Notes: generated from the letters alone by a model not told the origin. A DNA stretch of 64,000 bases from Diphasiastrum complanatum (GCA_029204225.1 CM055094.1:32291841-32355840), one strand, 5' to 3'; shown: positions 10,063 to 22,552, numbered from the stretch's first letter. Translations and numbers: made by a program.

Positions 10063-10949
10063 TACGATAGTCTTGCGTCCCTGATCAGTGGATACAGCTT
10101 GTCACAGGCTCCGCAACGAAGTGAGAAAGTCCTTCAAAGGAGGTGAAAGCTTGGAGAGACAAAAATGGCTGGAATAAATTCTTCTTGATGTATTTTGCAA
10201 GTTTTGGAGCTCACAATTATTAGTGGGAAACGAAGACACAGTCCCAAAGGCATCGGAAGGGCCAGGGTAGCATCAGACAGATTGAAAATCTGTTGAGTGG
10301 AAAAAGTTTTACAATATTTTTTTTTAGTCTTCGTGAAAAGTATCATTTGTCAGAGAGTTGTGCCAAGAAATATCTCATTTGTTTTTTTGGGGTACTGCAA
10401 AACACACCAAATAGTGTCTAGTACTGTCATTTAGAGTTTTGAGGCTTCATACCTTTCACATTACTGATATCTGTCTATTTGAACGATCACTCATTTCAAA
10501 ATCTAAGCAAAGAGGAGGCAGCGTAGCCGCCACGCCAAAGTAGGAAATCTGGAATATTCCCTCTGAAAGTTTTTATATTCTCTCTTTTTTATATTCGTAC
10601 CAATATCGGATCCAAGCGTTCTAGCTGAAGAGAAACCCAAGCAATCGTACATCTACGCTCCAATCCGATATCGCATGTCCGTACCAATATCGGATCCAAG
10701 CACACGAGCTAAAGAGAATTCTTAGCAGTTGTACATCTGCGCTCCAGTCTGATATCGCATGCTCCAATATCGGATCCATGCGCACAAGTTAAAGAGGATC
10801 TTCAGCAGTTGTACTTCCGCGTTCCATTCCGATATCAGGTGTATAGCCGAAAAAAATTATTATACAGTTATGTGGTGTGATAAAATTTGGAGACTAAGTT
10901 GTGTGCTCAGACTGAGCCATTTTTGTGATCCAAACTTGTCTATCCAGTA
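10063..10949 (+). other. Copia-C leader with internal repeats
   Basis: Noncoding. Between 10590 and 10850 a unit containing 'ccaatatcggatccaagc' and 'gtacatctgcgctcca.tc.gatatcgcatg' is repeated about three times with changes, with spacing near 75 bp. This looks like tandem growth of the leader. Confidence 0.72.
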
Positions 10950-13900
10950 ATGGCAACTCTAAGCGAGAGTGTCCTCAATGACTCAAGCAAATTGGAAGGA
11001 GCTAGCACCTATGTAGTTTGGAAATTTAAATTGAAGAACATTTTGATGGAAAAGGAGCTATGGGAGATCGTGACAGGTGAAGAGACAAGGCCATTGATTG
11101 AAAAAGATCAACGGGCATTTGACAGGAGAAAACGAAAAGCACAGAATGTCATCAACTATCAATTAGAGATGCATTTTGGATTCAAAAGGACCAAAAGAAA
11201 CATGGGATACGTTGAAGGCATTGTGAGACCGCAAATACATCTCGAGTGCTATTCCTGAAGACGAAGCTGCACACATTGCGATGAATGATGGTGCAACTGT
11301 TGCTGATCACCTATTGAAGATCAAAGAGATTCGTGACCAATTAGCAGCAGTTGGAGAGAGAGTATAGAATCGTGAGATCGTGCAGTTGACACTGAATAGT
11401 TTGAGTGAGTCACATCAGATGTTTGTGACAAGTATAGCCACACGGGAAATATTCCAACCTATGAAGAGTTAGGTGTATTGCTTTTGCAGGAAGAACAACG
11501 TCAAGAGATCTTGAGTCATCGCAACAGGGGATTTGATCAAGCTCTTGCACTCAGGGGATGTGGTGGTAGATTTGGTCGTGGAAGACACCAATCAAGAGGT
11601 GGAAACTCAAATCGTGGATCATTTCAACAATTTCAAGAACAATCCAATGACGGCCCAAATCTAGGCAATTGGAATCAAGGCCGAGGTCAAGGACGCGGCT
11701 ATTCTAGGCAAAATAAACCTAGAAATTGTAGGTATTGCAACAAACCTGGCCACTAGGAACGTGAATGCTTCAAGAAACAGAAGGAGATGGAACAAAGAAA
11801 AGACAAAGTGCAAGTGGAAAATTATGCTGATCAACATCAATTTGATGATTATTATTATGAAAACAATTATACTGATCAACATCAATACGATGATGATCAA
11901 TATGAAGATGATAGAGGTGAGAGCTCAAAATTGTTCATTACAGCATTAATGACAAGTGATCAAACCAAGGATACCTGATACATTGATAGTGGTGCATCCA
12001 AGCACATGACTTCAAGGAAAGAGTGGTTTTCAAAACTCAAGGAAACTCACAATGGTGATGAAGTTGGACAAGCCGATGGCAAATTGCTATCTGTTAAAGG
12101 AGTTGGAGTGGTACCAGTGAAGTTAGCTAGCGGGAAGATAAAGCGGATAAGCAATGTGCAATATGTACCTGGCTTAGCTAACAATCTACTATCTGTTGGG
12201 ATGATGGCTGATCAACAACTCAAGGTTGAGTTTGACAGCGACAAATGTCTTGTCAAAGACATCAAAAATCACTACAAAGCGATTGCTACAGGAGCTAGAG
12301 TCAACAAGAATCGACTCTACAAATTGAATGCAAGATCTTTTGCTCAAGCTATGGTAAGCACGGTTGATAGTCGAAGTGATCTGTGGCATCAACGATTCGG
12401 TCATATTAGTGCTCAAAGTTTATAGATTCTCAAAAGAGGTAATCTAGTTATAGGATGATATTTCTTTTGAAGGAAAAATTTGTGAAGGTTGCATTTTGGA
12501 AAAACAACATAGAGAGAGGTTTCCCAAAAGTTGAACAAGGAGAGCCAGTGGCATCCTAGATCTTGTCCACAGTGCTCTATGTGGACTTATGCAGACTAGA
12601 TCTCTTAGTGGCTACTATTACTTTATCACCTTCATTGATGATTATAGCAGATGCATTTGGATTTATTTCATAAGCAAGAAATCAGATACTTTTGCTAAGT
12701 TCAAGGAATTCAAGGCATTAGTTGAAAAGAAAACAGGATGTTGCATCAAAACTTTGAGATTTGATGGAGGTGGTGAGTATTTTTTGACATAATTTATTGA
12801 TTTCTGCAAAGATCAAGGGATCAAGAGACAGACTACAACACCTTATTCACCACAGTAAAATGGAGTTGCAGAATGAAAGAACAGATGTATTGTTGAGATG
12901 GCCAGGGCGATGCTCAAAAGCAAAGGTCTGCCAAACACCTTTTGGGCAGAAGCTTGTAGCACAGCTACGCACATCCTGAATTGGTGTCCTACAAAATCCG
13001 TGGAAGGTAAGACACCTCATGAAGCTGTTACTAGAAAGAAACCTAATATTTCTCATTTGAGAGTATTTGGTTGTGATGCTTATGCTCATATTCCTGATGA
13101 GAAACAAAGAAAATTGGATGCAAAAGCTATCAAGTGTATTTTCCTTGAATATGATGAGAAGGCCAAGGCATACAAGATGTATGACACAAATGCACAGAAG
13201 CTTGTAATTTCTAGAGATGCTACGTTTGACAAGATGGGCCAAGGTGAACAATCTGAAGTAATCACTGAACCTTTTGATGAGGGAGCAAAAGTACAGGTCA
13301 AGAAGAAAGTGGATCTTAATATAGAAAATCCATTGGACAAAGGAAAGCCTAATGCTGAAATCCCCAAAGGAGTACCTAAATGGTACTTATCAGTCACAGA
13401 TGGTGCAAAGAAGGGAGATACTCCCAAATCTAGTGAGCAGGGAGAGCTTAGAAGATCAAGTAGAAATTGAAAACCTCCTGCAAGATTAGAGATGAATCTA
13501 GACCTAATGGGATCCATCTTAACGGCTCAAGAACCAAAACTTTCAATGAAGCAAAGGAACACAAGGAGTGGCGTGCAGCTATGGAAACAGAAATGGAGAC
13601 TATATCGAAGAACAAAATGTGGGACTTGGTTGAGCTACCTGATGGTAAGACGCCTATCACATGTAAGTGGATCTATAAGACGAAGTATGGAGCGGATGGG
13701 CAACTCAACAAGTACAAGGCACAATTAGTTGCAAGAGGTTTTTACCAGCATGAAGGTATAGACTTTGAGGAGACCTTCGCACCTGTAGCCAAAATGGTAA
13801 CTATTCGTTCTATCATTGCAATTTCTGCTTTCTATGGTTGGAAAATCCAGCAAATGGACATCAAATTTGCTTTTCTTAATGGAGTATTGGATGAAGAGGT

Positions 13901-14305
13901 ATATTTAGAGCAACCTCAAGGGCTTGTTGAGCCAGGAAGAGATCATTTGGTTTGTAAACTCAACAAAGCCATATGTGGATTGAAGCAAGCACCACGAGCA
14001 TGGTACTCTTGCATTGATGAGCACTTCAAGCGAAGGGGAATGGTAAAGAGTGATGCTGATCCTAATCTTTACATTCTAAGGCAAGATTCAGATACAGTGT
14101 TCATTGTGTTGTACGTGGATGATTTGATTATTACAGGAAGTAATGAGAGGTTAATTAATGAAATCAAATCAAATCTTTCCAATGCCTTTGACATGAGTGA
14201 TCTAGGATTGATGCACTACTATCTTGGCATTGAAGTATGGCAGGATTGTAAGCCTCTGAGTACACCTATGGATGTCAACATGAAGCTTACTGCATATGAT
14301 GAATC
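10950..14305 (+). pseudogene. Copia-C gag-pol, broken and 3'-truncated
   Basis: Homologous to copia throughout but not translatable. gag starts MATLSESVLND at 10950 and shifts frame near 11190. The CCHC knuckle (CRYCNKPGH) near 11727 is followed by a stop. Protease YIDSGASKHMT is near 11985, also after a stop. Integrase pieces at 12360-13470 include a frame carrying stops inside PYSPQ.NGVAE.KNR, both explained by C-to-T. RT at 13467-14250 keeps YVDD (near 14113) and GLKQAPRAWY. After LGIEVWQ the frame jumps to DCKPLSTPMDVN, so a stretch is deleted. At about 14305 copia sequence ends and gypsy sequence begins, so RNase H and the 3' LTR are lost. Confidence 0.9.
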
Positions 14306-17205
14306 TGAGAAAGTGGATGCTTATTGGTCTTACACCACATGGACCCAGATCGTTACGGAATTAGGAAAGTACCATCTCAACCACCGCAAAAGTCTGTTAT
14401 GGCGAAGGTCTCAAGGATCGATCCACCCAAGGCACCTGTAAATAAGAAGAATCAGTTGAAGCAGCGCTACAACCAGGTGATCTGTTGGAGTGATCTACAC
14501 GATGAGGCAATAGCTACAGTGGATGTGGATATTTGCAACCATGAGACGAATGTCACGGCAGTCTCGATGAAGGATAACAAGGACAAATCCACCAAGATGA
14601 CAAAAAAGAGCAAAAACAAAGTATTGGAGTCCTTGAAGTCAATCAAGTTGGACTCAGATACAGCGTCATCTTCTACACAGGTGACAGAAAATCAAAAAAT
14701 GACCAGTCGGGCTAAGATCAATATGCTGAAAGAGGAATCTCGACGAGCGCCAGTTCACGAGATGCCTGAGACTTTCAAGAACTATACCTTGGACGACGTG
14801 GTAATCATGATGTCGCAAGCCCAGAGAGAACCTGATCAAAGTCAGGCACCAGCGGAACAAGTCTTTGAGAGACCTACGCGAACACAGCCGAAGAACCTTG
14901 CCGAGCCAGGAGAAGAAGAAAAGATAATGCATGTGGGAGAGCAGTTAATACCCACACAGTTCAAGAGACTACGATCGTTGTTGGTGGAATGTAAAGACTA
15001 TTTTGCATGGAGTTATAGTGATCTGAAGGACATTCCACCAACATTAGTCCAACACACCATACCCTTGGTGGACGGAGCAGTCCCCAAGGTAAGCCGTTAT
15101 TACCGCTGCAACCCAAATTATACTGAGCTGATCAAGCAAGAGTTGCAAAAGCTGATGGATGCAGATTTCATCTATGAAATCAAGCACAGGGAATGGGTAT
15201 CACCGATAGTTATAGTACCCAAGAAAAATGGCAAAATGCGAATTTGTGTGAATCTGAAGGCGCTCAATGCAGTCACCAAAATGGACCATTTTCCTTTACC
15301 ATTTACAGAAAGTGTCCTCGACAGGGTAGCTGAAATCGAAGCCTACAGTTTTCTAGACAGCTTCAACGGCTACAATCAGGTGAAGATAGCACCCTAGGAC
15401 CAACACAAAATAGCATTCGCCACGGAATGGAGAACCTATGCCTATAAAGTGATGCCATTCGGATTTTGCAATGCCCCAAGAACTTTCCAGGGTATCATGC
15501 AGGCAGCATTCAAAGATTATTTGCAAAAAATTTTAGAAATTTTCTTGGACGATCTGTGTGTGCATGGATCAGACTCAGAACACTTATCCAACTTGAAAAA
15601 GGTGTTACAAAAATGCCATGCATACCATATCTCCCTGAATTTAGAAAAATTTCAACTCTGGGTGACACATGGCTTGATTCTCGGCCATATAGTGTCAAGA
15701 CACGGGATCGCCACAAATGTATCTAAGATCAGAATCATTGTTGATCTACCACCACCGGGGACGATCCGCGAGGTCTACATTTTCATGGGTCATGCTAACT
15801 ATTATAGGATCTTCATTCTTGATTTTGCGGAGTTAGCCCGACCAATTTACAAACTCACAATGGATCCACATTGGAACGAAGAAGCCCTAAAGGCTTTTCA
15901 AAAGCTTAAGGATGCATTGGTTTCAGCACCAATCTTACGCCCACCCAATTGGTCCATTGAGTTCCACGTGCATACGGATGCATCGAAGTATGTAGTTGGA
16001 GCAATCTTAACCCAGCCAGGTGAACACAAAAAGGATTTTCCAATCCGATTTGCAAGCCAACAGCTCAATGATACTGAAATAAATTATTCGACCACAGAGC
16101 GGGAAGCACTGGCAATGATCTATGCGGTTAAAAAAATTTGACACTACTTGATGGCCACCCATTTTGCTTTTTATACGGACCATCAACCCTTGCTCTATCT
16201 CGTTAATAAAACTTGCAACACCGAAAGAATCACCAGATAGCTACTTCTTTTGTTGGAGTTTGATTTTCGGATAGTAGTTCGCAAGGGAAAACAACATTAC
16301 ATGGCAGATCACATGTCACGAATCAAAGGGAAGGAGATTGCAACCCAACCTGATGATGAGTTGGCCGATGCCTTATTTTACGTGGATACAATACCAGAAT
16401 GGGCTGCCGACATTGTTGAATATCTAATGTGGGGACAATCAGACAAATCTTTACCAAAGGCGGAACAGCGAAAATTGATCTTAAAGGCTAGACCTTATCA
16501 GCTGATTGCCGGCCAGTTGTATCGAAGAGGTCCAGATGGAATTTTTCGGTGGTGTATTCTTCCTCATGAGGCCACCCAGATTATTTCACTTTCACATGAA
16601 GGAATGGGTGGGGGTCATTTTGCATCTGACATTACAGTTCGCAAGATCCTGCAATCAGGATGTTGGTGGCCAACGATTCATAAGGATACGGAGGAATACT
16701 TGAAAAAGTGTGATGTGTGCCAAAGGGCAAGGAGACCAACGAGATTGAATTACAACTTACTACACCCGGTCTTAGCCCAAGCACCATTCAAAAAGTGGGG
16801 ATTGGATTACATCGGTCCAATTCACCCTACAACAAGGAGTTCCCAGGCTTGATACATAATCATAGCCACAGACTACCTCACCAAATGGGTCGAAGCCAAG
16901 GCAGCAAGAGTAGCTGATGCTAGGACCATACCAAATTCTTTTATGAAAATATCATTATACGCTTCGGATGCCCGGTGGAGCTAGTCAACGATCGCGGAAG
17001 TCATTTCATCAACGAAACCGTCAAGGTCCTGTTGGAGGAATTTTTCATGATCCACGGAACCAGTACGCCTTATTATCCTTGTGGTAATGGGCAAGCAGAA
17101 TCATCGAATAAGATCATGTGTAGTGTGCTCATGAAAATAGTTGAAGCTAGCAGATCGGATTGGGAACATAAGTTGCATGCTGCACTATGGGCCGCATAGT
17201 GCACT
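14306..17205 (+). pseudogene. Ty3/gypsy relic 3 (linker, RT, RNase H, integrase)
   Basis: The longer copy of the family seen at 1-376/7079-8826. One frame (14324-15397) covers a charged linker and the N-terminal half of RT. A stop at 15395-15397 (TAG; CAG in relic 1) is followed by the rest of RT (VMPFGFCNAP, catalytic FLDD near 15548) and RNase H up to about 16140. Further stops lie near 16139 and at 16238-16240 (TAG; TGG in relic 1). RNase H end and the integrase HHCC finger (GHFASD..CWWPTI..CDVCQRA) follow at 16250-16852. A decayed integrase core (WGLDYIGPIHP, then shifted frames to WEHKLHAALWA) ends near 17200. There are no LTRs on either side; gag is missing. Confidence 0.92.
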
Positions 17206-17340
17206 TGATTTTGCAAACCAAATTCAACGCAATAAATTATTGAAAATTGAACTTGAACTACCATCATTGAAACATTACTTGAATTACCACTAAGCCTCTT
17301 TGCATAGTGCACTTGTTTTTGCAAACTACATTCAACCATA
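17194..17340. repeat. Imperfect direct repeat at the end of gypsy relic 3
   Basis: GCATAGTGCACTTG followed by a T-rich spacer, TTTTGCAAAC and ATTCAAC occurs at 17194 and again near 17302, about 108 bp apart. The first copy overlaps the last recognisable gypsy codons, so the duplication may have formed at the junction. Confidence 0.65.
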
Positions 17341-17511
17341 TACATCATACAAAACTGAATTGTATTATATCAAGTTCAAATGGTACATAGTAGTTTCCAA
17401 ACTTAAATCTACCAAAATTTTGAGACAAAAAATAAATCTTTATGGTCTCTATGGAAGACTTGATGATGGGTGAGTGAAAAAACATCAGTAGTTTTTGCAC
17501 AAGCGACTTAC
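17341..17511. other. No confident gene; possible 3' end of the methyltransferase-like gene
   Basis: AT-rich. Read on the minus strand it follows a splice donor at 17511, so a last exon could lie here. I cannot choose one. Confidence 0.4.
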
Positions 17512-17858
17512 CATCACATATTGTTGAGCATATCAAATGGCAGATTGATATCATTGTCAAATCCTATTCCAATTCTTTTTAAAAGTGCTGCAATCTTCAA
17601 AAAAGTGGCCGTCCCACACATGAGATCAACCACCATATCTCCGAGCTTACTGAACACTCTCAACACGTAGTCCCAGAACTTGCAACTACGTTGGCTAGCT
17701 CCACGAATCAGTTGACCTTCATGTCTTGCCCATTCACTTTCTTGGGCCATGTCTTGAAAAATGTCACTTAATTGCCTTTCAAAACGATTGGCCCCAAAGT
17801 TTGACGTGGACCTAGCATAGAACTCTCTATGGTACACCGACAATGTGAGGCAATAAAC
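17512..17858 (-). other. Exon 11 of the methyltransferase-like pseudogene (motif I)
   Basis: Opens after a TTTTCAG acceptor and reads without a stop for over 100 codons. It contains a basic, aromatic stretch (FWDYVLRVFSKLGDM) and then the glycine-rich SAM loop DLMCGTATFLK and the acidic IGFDND strand end. The arrangement resembles the F-x-G-x-G motif at the C-terminal side of beta-class enzymes. It ends at a GTAAGT-type donor at 17511, so more gene may lie to the left. Confidence 0.65.
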
Positions 17859-20800
17859 CTGAAAAGACATCAATAAACATTGAAAGCATTGAGAAACAAT
17901 TGTCTACAATAAATCAAATAGGCTTAACTTAAGTTGTCTTGAGCTTATTCTACATCATACATGACATTACCTCACGGTGTGGATCCGAAGATTTCCAAAT
18001 ATGGGGTGACACTGTAAACTATGGATCTCTCACACAACTCCATACCCCATACTCTTGCTTGCTCATCGATCTTGACAGTGTGGGATATGCCATGTAGTGT
18101 CACAAAGAACCCATTATCTGCAATAATATTTTCAGTGACCGAAATGCAGATTCACAAAGAGTATCCGACAAGAAGTTCCATTCTGGAATCATACCCTCTA
18201 TGCCATTCACAGTTACATCTGTTGGAAAGTCAGCAAAAACAAGCTCAATAGCTCCGAAGGGTGTGGGCTGCCCTCTGATAACGCCATTGTTACAAAACAC
18301 TCTAAGGTATTCATCTTGGAAGTCTCTCCAAAGTGTTCCATTCTTATCAATGCTTGAATGAAGCCTACAAAAATATTGAAATTCACCATTAGGATTAGCG
18401 CAAGACTTGACATAAATAATAAAGAACAATAAAAAAAAAAAGGATAGTAATAATCTTACTCCTCAGTGTCTATGAGTATGAGCTTTCGTTCAGATGTAGT
18501 GATCGAATCATCCCCTTGAAAATCAGAGGGTGGGTATGAATCATCGTCAAGACCCATTGCTGGTGGCATCTCATAGGTCGTTTGCATGGAGTCCTTGCTC
18601 ACCTCTCTCTTCGTTTTCGTTGTTTAGGGACAACAACAAGGCCTTGTACTATAGGCTTCATAGACTTTTTTTTAAAGCAAAGTCTACCCCTCCACCCTTG
18701 ACCTGTTGAAGATTCAACTTGTTCTTCTCTATTCTGCAATTTATTGGAAAAAAAATGATTATTACAAGTAGCAATGCAATGTTGTCAATGCACATAAACA
18801 ATACTTTACATTAAGAGCAAAAATTCTTACTCGTACTTCTCTCTTCTTGAGATGCGATGTTGGCAATTTTTCTCAATTCAACCTCCTCCTCTGGAGTCCG
18901 TCCCTCAAGGAAGTCAAACCACCACAGACAGTTTAATTTTTCCTAATTAGAGGGGCCCTACAAATATTGACATTAAAACCATGAGCATGTTATCCAATCT
19001 CAAATGTACATTGAGTAGATGTTAATCATAGCAAAATGGAAAAGTCCTACCGATGCAACCATAGAATTGGTGTACATGGACTGTCCACCCTATAAATTAC
19101 ACCAAATGTCCACATGTTGTGGGGATTGGTGGTAGTTCATTGCAAGCAACAGAATGAGACAACTATCTACATTTCAAAAGAGAATATGATTATTTCTGTA
19201 GTAGTTTGACATAACATACTAATACAATGATCACAAAAAAGCGATCCATAATGATTCACAAAATACGTGCTTTGAATTGAGACTGAACGATACTTAATGT
19301 CAACAAGAATACCTAAATACAATCCTCCTGGCTGCACACATTATGTCTGGTTGTTTTTCAGGTGGGAGGGAGTGCATTGTCTTGCCCTGGATGACCTTGA
19401 AAATATCCAAAAAGTATTTTCATTTCCATGTTTTCAAGTACATAGAAAACATTAGGGGTAGGCTAATGAACTCTACTTGCTCCACAATCTCAATCACTTG
19501 TGGGCACGCAATGTCCTCTAGCTATATCCAAAACGTTTCAACATCTATCCATACATGAAAGACATTCTTATCTCACGACATCATGACAACATTTCGTGCA
19601 TGCTCTGAAGGATTTATCATAATTTTCATTATGTTCGCCTTTCTGGCTTGACTAATTTACACTCCAATGTAAAAAGTGTGAGAAAGTTTTCACAATCAAT
19701 CAAACACAAAGCATGGGTTGTACATTTATCAAGTTCTATTTCAATTAAATCCCATGAATTAATCAAAACATTTACTGTTTGATTAAATGCATTGGAATGC
19801 ACTTTGCTTACCTTGGCATTGGATACCAAGACTAGCTTCTCCTCTGAGGCCACATGAAGCTTGGGCCTGTTCTATGGAATAGTCATCACAGTAAAAAAAA
19901 GTCATTGCCATTTGCAGGATTGGCTACCTGAGAAAGCTTGTAGCACTTCACCTTGAAATGGCATTCTGTTTCCTTCATGGCATGTCCCATTGCTTCTTCT
20001 CCTAGCTTTGATGATTCGACTTGATATTCTTTTGTCCTCTCTTCAAAATCGTCCTACATAAGAGTTTAGATTTATCCATAAAAAGACTTCAAAATTTCTA
20101 TGGTGCTAATTATCATGTACCAAAAAAATGCCATACCTTAAAGACTATCTGGCTCAAGAGTGCCAAAGAGCAATTATACCATGTCTTCTGAGCTCCTCTC
20201 TTGGTCTCTTTTCTAGCTCTTTGCCCATCCAAATCAAATCTATGCGAGGAATGTGTTTCAAAAGAGCTTCTTTGTTTGTAGTCTGATTTGAAATATTCTA
20301 TTAGATAGATTGGGCTTCACATATGCCTCATTTAGCCTACAACAACAAATGAGAGATCATGAGAGTGACTTCAAAAATCTATAATATAGCTCCAATATAA
20401 TTCATAATAATCTGATACTACAAATAAACCAACAAGTCTAGAATACATTTCTTTAACAGATAGAGAGAATATCTTGGCAATAACCTTCTAAGCTTTCATC
20501 ATTACTTGGGCATACAATGGTTAATGGCATTTCATACCATGTAAAGATTCAAATAATGGTTCACACCATTTTATTTGATTAAAAATCTTCGTATTCACGG
20601 GAAAAAAATACACAAGTGCCTATTTATTCCAGTCAAGGCCAATAACAACTCTCCCTCATCTCACTTCTCAAAGTTGATGAAGGTTGCAGCCACACGAATG
20701 TGCCAATATTTTATGTTTTGAAAAGCTATATTCATTAGAACAGAAAAAAAAAAAACTCTAATGAGTAAAACTCAAAACAAAAACAATCTTGTATTCACAT

Positions 20801-20869
20801 CAAAATATTGATACAAAGCTTTATTCACATCAACACTAATAATATTAACATTAACATAGAGTTATCAAA

Positions 20870-21330
20870 AAATAACATTAATCTTGCCTTCTTTGATCTC
20901 AAACATAAATGCTCTCAATTTGTTGTAAACAAAAAACATCTTGTTTTTCAAATGGGACCACTCTGGGCTTCTTGCTAGGTCGGCCTCGAACTCCTCATTT
21001 ACGACGTGCCACATGGGGTCCCAATCTGAAGTGATTGGAGGAGTTACCTCAATTTCATTGCCATCCATGTTGGTGCATGATAAAATGAAGGAGCCCTTCG
21101 ACTCCAAGTAGCCATACTTTTGAAAATCTTCCTTTAGATGAGACAAGTCTTCCCTAATTGGCCTCATAGCTTCATTTGGAATCATCCTGCATAGTGGAAC
21201 AAAAGGTACAAGGATGCTGGCTGGGACTTTTAGTTTTGTCAAAACTGATTGACATACATATGTCTGTATCAATTTTCCATATTACTCACTAGCATCTTCC
21301 TTTCTCTTGTGGGACTTTTTTCTTGAACAT
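20870..21330 (-). other. Exon 2 of the methyltransferase-like pseudogene (ParB-like stretch)
   Basis: From about 21330 the frame reads a lysine-rich start, a stop (TAA, likely from CAA) at SE.YGKLIQ, and then 135 open codons: PASILVPFVPLCRMIPNEAM, a helix, a strand, WDPMWHVVNEEFEADLAR, and KMFFVYN..LRAFMFEI. The order (short entry strand, helix, substrate strand, then a basic turn) is like ParB/Srx-fold nucleases. The likeness is weak in the turn, where a few residues appear deleted. Confidence 0.45.
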
Positions 21331-21789
21331 ATCATGGACAAAATACAGTGACAAATCAAAATAATGAGAATAATCTCTCAAATACAATAGAAACTCTATA
21401 AAACACAATGCCTCGCAAATATGTGATACTAAATGATAACAAGAAAAATGAGCAAAACTGATTCATAGAAGGTCTATACCTTTTGTGGGCGTCACTTGGA
21501 TGGAAACATCCACGGACTCGGATATGTCGTCATGAACTTGAGTATGGCTTTGCAAGGGTGGGTTGTCATCCTATGCAGTAGACTCTTGAGTGGGTCTAAC
21601 AACCTCAGAGAACGGTTCTATATCTGGTTGTTCAGACAACGGCTCCATGTATTGCGACTCAAATATAGGAGATACAAGTGGTACTGCTGGGGCAAAAAAT
21701 GAAACAGTTTGTTGGCTATCACAACTATCTCTTCTGCAAGAAGATCTTAGATTGTATCTGGACAACTCTGAAAATGAAGACGATGCCAT

Positions 21790-22040
21790 TGCTTGACAAA
21801 AGAAAATGAAGGGTTTAGGGCTATTTAGTTGTAAACTAGTAATACAACACTTTCTTTACTAACAAAGCATAAAGCTCATAAATGAATCACAATAGATAAC
21901 GAGTTTTGTTGTGCAAGTGCAATAAGAAACAAGAACTCATCCTTGAGATAACAGTTTGTATCTTTTGAAATTATGTAGGCCAATACCTTTTCCAACAAGT
22001 TTCTCTGAAGCTCAATGAACTTTTCCAATGGTCGTTTTTA
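21790..22040. promoter_or_regulatory. Upstream region of the methyltransferase-like gene
   Basis: Noncoding sequence upstream of the first ATG (21789, minus strand). No clear TATA box or regulatory motif was identified. Listed only because its position makes it the likely promoter. Confidence 0.3.
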
Positions 22041-22120
22041 AAAATCTGTAACAAATCCTTCCACCCAACGGATACTTGTAAAAATCTGTAACAAATCCTT
22101 CCACCCAACGGATACTTGTA
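22041..22120. repeat. 40-bp tandem duplication
   Basis: Two identical 40-bp copies beginning AAAATCTGTAACAAATCC lie head to tail, followed at once by a CT microsatellite (about 22130-22164). Perfect identity indicates a recent event. Confidence 0.92.
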
Positions 22121-22129
22121 AAAATCTCT

Positions 22130-22132
22130 CTA

Positions 22133-22164
<32 letters not shown>
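22130..22164. repeat. CT microsatellite
   Basis: A run of about 17 CT dinucleotides. Confidence 0.95.
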
Positions 22165-22170
<6 letters not shown>

Positions 22171-22550
22171 TGAATCATGCAAGCTAAAAACATAGAATGC
22201 ATTTGCAAAGTTATCAATTCTCTAGTATGAAGCATGGTTAGAGGCTATGTTGTGCATGCATAAAATTGTATGTTGTTGCAACTGAGGGTCCTTTGCAATG
22301 ATAGTTGGGACGAAGAACTACCCGATTCCAAAATGAACACATCTTGGTTTAGTTGTCGGATTCCCTAGATCCTTTTGCAGAAAAAAATGGGATCATTTAA
22401 AGCACCAAGATTCATTTAGTTTAGCTATTGGTTTTTCTTGATTACTTAGTAGTAATGAATTGTATTAATTAAAGCACCAAGATTCATTCCCCCATCACTT
22501 TCTCTTATCACATGGCAATGGTGCCAAACTGGAAAAATGAAAACTCTATC

Positions 22551-22552
22551 AA

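Larger units (their letters stand above)
17512..21789 (-). pseudogene. ParB-like / beta-class DNA methyltransferase-like gene, eleven exons, broken
   Basis: I traced eleven exons on the minus strand with GT-AG borders (21789-21480, about 21330-20870, 20336-20137, 20053-19928, 19866-19812, 19642-19321, 19166-19051, 18957-18831, 18733-18460, 18364-17971, 17858-17512), about 900 codons in all. The second exon's borders are the least certain. Exon 2 has a ParB-like stretch (MRPIREDLSHLKEDFQ, then WDPMWHVVNEEFE and KMFFVYN..LRAF); the DGNHR-like core expected there is absent. Exon 10 has ELVFADFPT, a motif IV-like site. Exon 11 has VVDLMCGTATFLKIA and IGIGFDND, a convincing SAM-binding motif I. 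Motif IV ahead of motif I is the beta-class order of N4-cytosine/N6-adenine methyltransferases. Stops occur in exons 1, 2, 6, 7 and 8, mostly readable as C-to-T from CAG, CAA or CGA, with frameshifts in exons 3, 9 and 10. Function is inferred; no database check was possible. Confidence 0.62.
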
